DNA of 64,000 nucleotides from NCBI GenBank assembly GCA_004154925.1, contig QJNS01000198.1, positions 1 to 64,000 on the forward strand. The letters run 5' to 3'. Source of the stretch: Monosporascus cannonballus (taxonomy: Eukaryota > Ascomycota > Sordariomycetes > Xylariales). This document shows positions 60,840 through 64,000 of this stretch, in pieces. A program made the translations under genes and the position numbers. Each line of letters begins with the position of its first letter. The stretch's first letter is position 1. A model generated the notes under the pieces. It saw only the letters and a program-made list of their open reading frames with translations. It was not told the DNA's origin and ran no database searches.

Positions 60840-61300
60840 ATTTAAAAAAAGGTTAAAATCGTTAATTATTTATAATATTAAATTTACTTTTAAAATAATA
60901 CCGCATATATAGAATTTCGAAAATTGTATTAAATATCAAATAATTAAAGAAATTCTTTGTTATATAGAATATATCAAAAAGTCGTCGTCATTACGATAAT
61001 TCCGACATTCTAATCGATTTTTTTAATTATATTAGAAGAAAAGAAAAATCGTTTAAATGGAAAGAAAACTGTTATTAAGAAAATGTTTTTACGGCTTTAA
61101 TAGGAAATAAAAAAGGATTTAACGCGCAAATAACGTATCATTAACGAAATTACTAATTATTTTTCCTGTTTAGAGCGCCAAAATATTTCTTTATAAAAAG
61201 AAATTAAAATTGTTAATTGTAAGATTTAATTAATGCACTAAATAAAAACACAAAAATTTATAAAAGCCGAAAGTACTGTAACTATATTATTTATTAATCT
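60840..61300 (+). pseudogene. antisense accessory gene of gypsy copy 7
   Basis: Plus strand. From 60883 the frame FKIIPHI, a stop, NFENCIKYQIIKEILCYIEY aligns with the copy at 41544. The first Cys position is His (60904-60906); the third, fourth and fifth are Tyr (60934, 60961, 60970), with spacing kept. The later charged region is weakly visible (KKRKIV, MERKLLLRKC). That the gene survives here although most of pol is deleted gives an independent view of its borders. Confidence 0.6.
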
Positions 61301-61429
61301 TTTTTAATTAATCTATCACGAAGGATCTTAATTTAGGAATTATTCTTGGCGATTTCGATATCGTTAATAAAAAGTCCTTAATAAATATTAGAGAATTTAT
61401 AAGAACTTTCGCAAATTTTAAAATATTAT

Positions 61430-63400
61430 CAAAATATAGTATAGATTTAGTTTATAACTTCGTAATCAATTCTAATAATATATTAATATATTGTAAAACG
61501 TATTTCTAAGGTAATAAAATTATCAACGATTTTTATCGTCGTATTTAAAGCCTTTTTTAGAAATCTTTTTAACTTTTCTAGATTTCGTTATTTTGCGGCT
61601 TTATTATACACGTAAATTCTTTCTTTTAATTCTTGTTCAAATTTGCTTAATCGTATCTGTATTTTTATACATAACGCGTTAAAGTATGATATTTATCGTT
61701 TTAATCGGCATATTAAGCCTTTAAATTATATTTAATATTTTCAAATTTATTTTACTATGTTTTTTCATTAAATATTTAATTTGGTTATTTATTATGTAAT
61801 ATCTTATCCTACTGCGGCGGTCTCGTTTTTGATATTTTTCGAGTACTAATAAAACTTTCCACTTTAATATTGCTTTTCAAGGTTTATAATAAATACCAAC
61901 TAAAATTAAAAATTCGTAAAGGCATTTTTGTATTGTTTTTTTTTAAATATGCTAGATTAAGTCTTTTGCGGATTAATAATTATATTAATTATAAAAATAA
62001 ACAAGGTTTTTTACGCATCCTTTCTTTTATCTAATTTTATACAGTGGTCCGTTTTTCGATATCGTTTTAGAAGTCAATAATTCGAAAATATCGATATTAC
62101 CGTTTATCTATTTTACTATTTCCAGTCTGGCCTAGAAAATCGAATCCTTTCTTATATATACGTACGGTACGTTAATAAATAAATCCTTTTTATTCATCAC
62201 GTACTGGGTATTTTCGTTATTTATAATATACTACGCATATATTACTATAACGATCGCAAACTCTAGAATAATAGCGTTTCTGTATATTCGGTATTGTTTT
62301 AATTATTGTTAAGGCGTTTTATCATTTCTTGGATATTCTCTAGGCTAGCTTTTTAGTTTTTCGTATCCTATTTCGAATATTTTATTAAAAAAAGCTTTTA
62401 TTCGTATTAAGTTTGAACTATATTAATAATTTTGTTATTATTTCTTTGGTTAATTTTGGATTATTCTTTAAGTACGAATAAACACTTATCTTATTTAGTT
62501 TTTTAGGTTTTTGGTATTCGTAAGTTTTATATCTCATTCTGTCGTAATCAAAATATTTAATCTAGTTTTAATTATTTTTCTAGAAAACTCCAAGTTTTAT
62601 AAATCCTAGTACAGTATTATAAGAAGTAAAACGCATATATCGCTTTTTTTTCTTGGTTGGACTTCATAAAATTAATTTGTAAAATATATTATTATTTTTA
62701 ATCTTTTTCAATTTATCGATTATCGGTTATAATAATTTCTGTAATATATTTTTTATATAAGTAATCGTTCGGTTTAAATAATCCTGTTTTGTATTTTGTA
62801 ATTTGATGCTTTATAAAATAAGTTAATAAATGAGTTAATTTTGTTATCTTTGTATCCGGCCTTAGTTACGAAACTTTTAAAAGTAATTACGTATCTAAAA
62901 ATTAATCGTTTTTGTCGTAACTAAAGAGTTTATTATGCCACAAATCGTTCCTTATTCAGATTGTCGAAAGTATCGCGGATTTTATTTTCGAAATTGGTAT
63001 TCAAAAAGAAATTTTCGTTCGTAAATTTCTTTTCATTAAATTTCTCTTTTTTCACGTAATTCTTTATAACGAGTTCGAATTACTCGATTACGTTTTTATT
63101 AAGTATACTTTTACGCCTAGAATTTAATTCGTTAATTTACTAAGGAGAAAGAATTGAAAATAAATACGTATCTAGGTTAAAAAAAATTTAAACATAATTT
63201 TCCTTATTATATGGTTTCGGTTTTTTAAACTTTATTTACATAAAAAGACTTGCATAAATAGGATAGTTTTAATATAACTAACAAGTAATTGGACTTTTGT
63301 TTCGAATTCTCTAATTCGAGTTCAAAATTATTAAATAAAGGTTTTCAAAGTACTAATCGATATTTTAACAATATTAAATATTACTTAAAGTTTAACGATG
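61430..63400 (-). pseudogene. gag and protease relic of gypsy copy 7
   Basis: The minus strand at 61540-61800 aligns with 45540-45800 of copy 6 and that at 62040-62300 with 46050-46310, so the gag-protease half is present in order. Pol beyond protease is gone apart from a chromodomain fragment at about 61340-61430. No zinc knuckle could be read. Confidence 0.75.
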
Positions 63401-63423
63401 TTATTAAATAAAAGCTTATTATG

Positions 63424-63789
63424 TTCAAAGACTAAAGATGTAATTAATTATTAAAGCTAAATCGTACGAATTTATATTAATAGAAATCCTATAAAATAAG
63501 TAATAAAACAACCATAATTACGTTTCTTAATATTAAAAATACTTTAAATAACGAAATTATATAACAAATTAATTTGACTTCAAATTTGGAAATAACGAAC
63601 ACCTATATTTGAGGTAAGTTTATTAAATTTGTATTAAATTTTAAATTTAAAGCAGATTTAATTTTGTTAAATACGATTAAATCTATATGGATTTACTTCG
63701 ATTTTAGCGTTAAATAAGACGAAAATTGCGTAATTCACTACTATAGATCCAATCGTTCTTTGCGACCGATCTTGATTTAGATCATAATA
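63424..63789 (-). repeat. 5' LTR of gypsy copy 7
   Basis: From TTCAAAGACTAAAGATGTAA to TAGATCATAATA on the plus strand, next to the family's conserved interior start (AATAAAAGCTTATTATG on the plus strand). Confidence 0.85.
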
Positions 63790-63874
63790 AAAAGATTACT
63801 TTATTTAAGTTTTTCTATTTTAAATACCTATTTAATAATTAATTTCAAAAGGTTAAAATAATAAAATAACAATA

Positions 63875-64000
63875 TTATGCAAGGTAAATTTAGGTTTAAG
63901 CCATATTTTTCAGGCGGAGCCAAATATACAGAAAATCATTACACGATATAATTTGCACGATACATACTATACCCACTATCTTCGAACACGATGACTGATC
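63875..64000 (+). repeat. unidentified dispersed repeat, copy 2, cut by window end
   Basis: Same repeat as 13783-13905, less damaged (TTTTCAGGCGGAGCC against TTTCCAGCTGTTTC). It continues to the last base, ending TTCGAACACGATGACTGATC, so more of this element lies outside the window. Confidence 0.7.

Larger units (their letters stand above)
60365..63789 (-). mobile_element. Ty3/gypsy chromovirus, copy 7, internally deleted
   Basis: LTRs at 60365-60733 and 63424-63789 enclose only 2.7 kb. Collinearity with copy 6 holds from the LTR through the antisense gene to about 61430 and from there on from protease into gag, so about 3.3 kb holding reverse transcriptase, RNase H and integrase is missing. 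Flanking 5-mers AAAAA (60360-60364) and AAAAG (63790-63794) are compatible with a RIP-altered duplication but of low complexity. Confidence 0.88.

Overview
The window looks like part of an AT-rich isochore of a filamentous ascomycete (Pezizomycotina). About 52 kb (12.1-64.0 kb) is very AT-rich and holds no convincing host gene. It is filled with dead, nested transposons carrying the marks of repeat-induced point mutation (RIP): transitions in both directions, reading frames broken mainly by TAA/TAG where Gln or Trp codons stood, and surviving cytosines mostly followed by G. The species cannot be named from the sequence.

Layout. 1-1986 and 10643-12110 are GC-balanced flanks of one Tc1-like DNA transposon (1989-10640). 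That transposon is split by a full Ty3/gypsy chromovirus (2439-9327, 5-bp target duplication ATAAA) and carries a young solo LTR (10206-10614, duplication GCACG) in its right end. A second Tc1-like element with intact ends follows (12300-13694). Next come a plus-strand gypsy copy (14197-22575) with a Fot1/Pot2-like element inside its gag region (14767-16634), an unidentified protein relic (22674-23390), a minus-strand gypsy copy (23762-30651), a plus-strand copy (31496-38020), a GC-balanced probable solo LTR (38064-38943), and an old plus-strand copy (40129-53269) split by a younger minus-strand copy (41079-47823). The rest has a small GC-balanced island (53275-53995), a 1.5-kb element with short direct repeats (54360-55840), a second copy of the unidentified relic (56404-57082), a MITE-like inverted-repeat element (59590-60062) and a minus-strand gypsy copy that lost about 3.3 kb of pol (60365-63789).

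The most interesting signal is an extra gene carried antisense by the gypsy family, between the chromodomain and the 3' LTR. Copies at 8320-8841 (-), 24220-24760 (+), 41544-42110 (+) and 60840-61300 (+) share an N-terminal six-cysteine pattern (CX2CX6CX8CX2CX6C, the spacing of a fungal Zn2Cys6 cluster) followed by a coiled-coil-like charged region. In the first copy all six cysteine positions now read tyrosine, as expected when RIP hits the TpG in every Cys codon. A gene of this kind could bind DNA or chromatin on behalf of the element, but that role is inference.

No tRNA, rRNA, CRISPR array or intact protein-coding gene was recognised. Small open frames in the GC-balanced flanks could be exon remnants but match no family I know. 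All homology statements come from reading the sequence by eye; no database search or alignment program was run.
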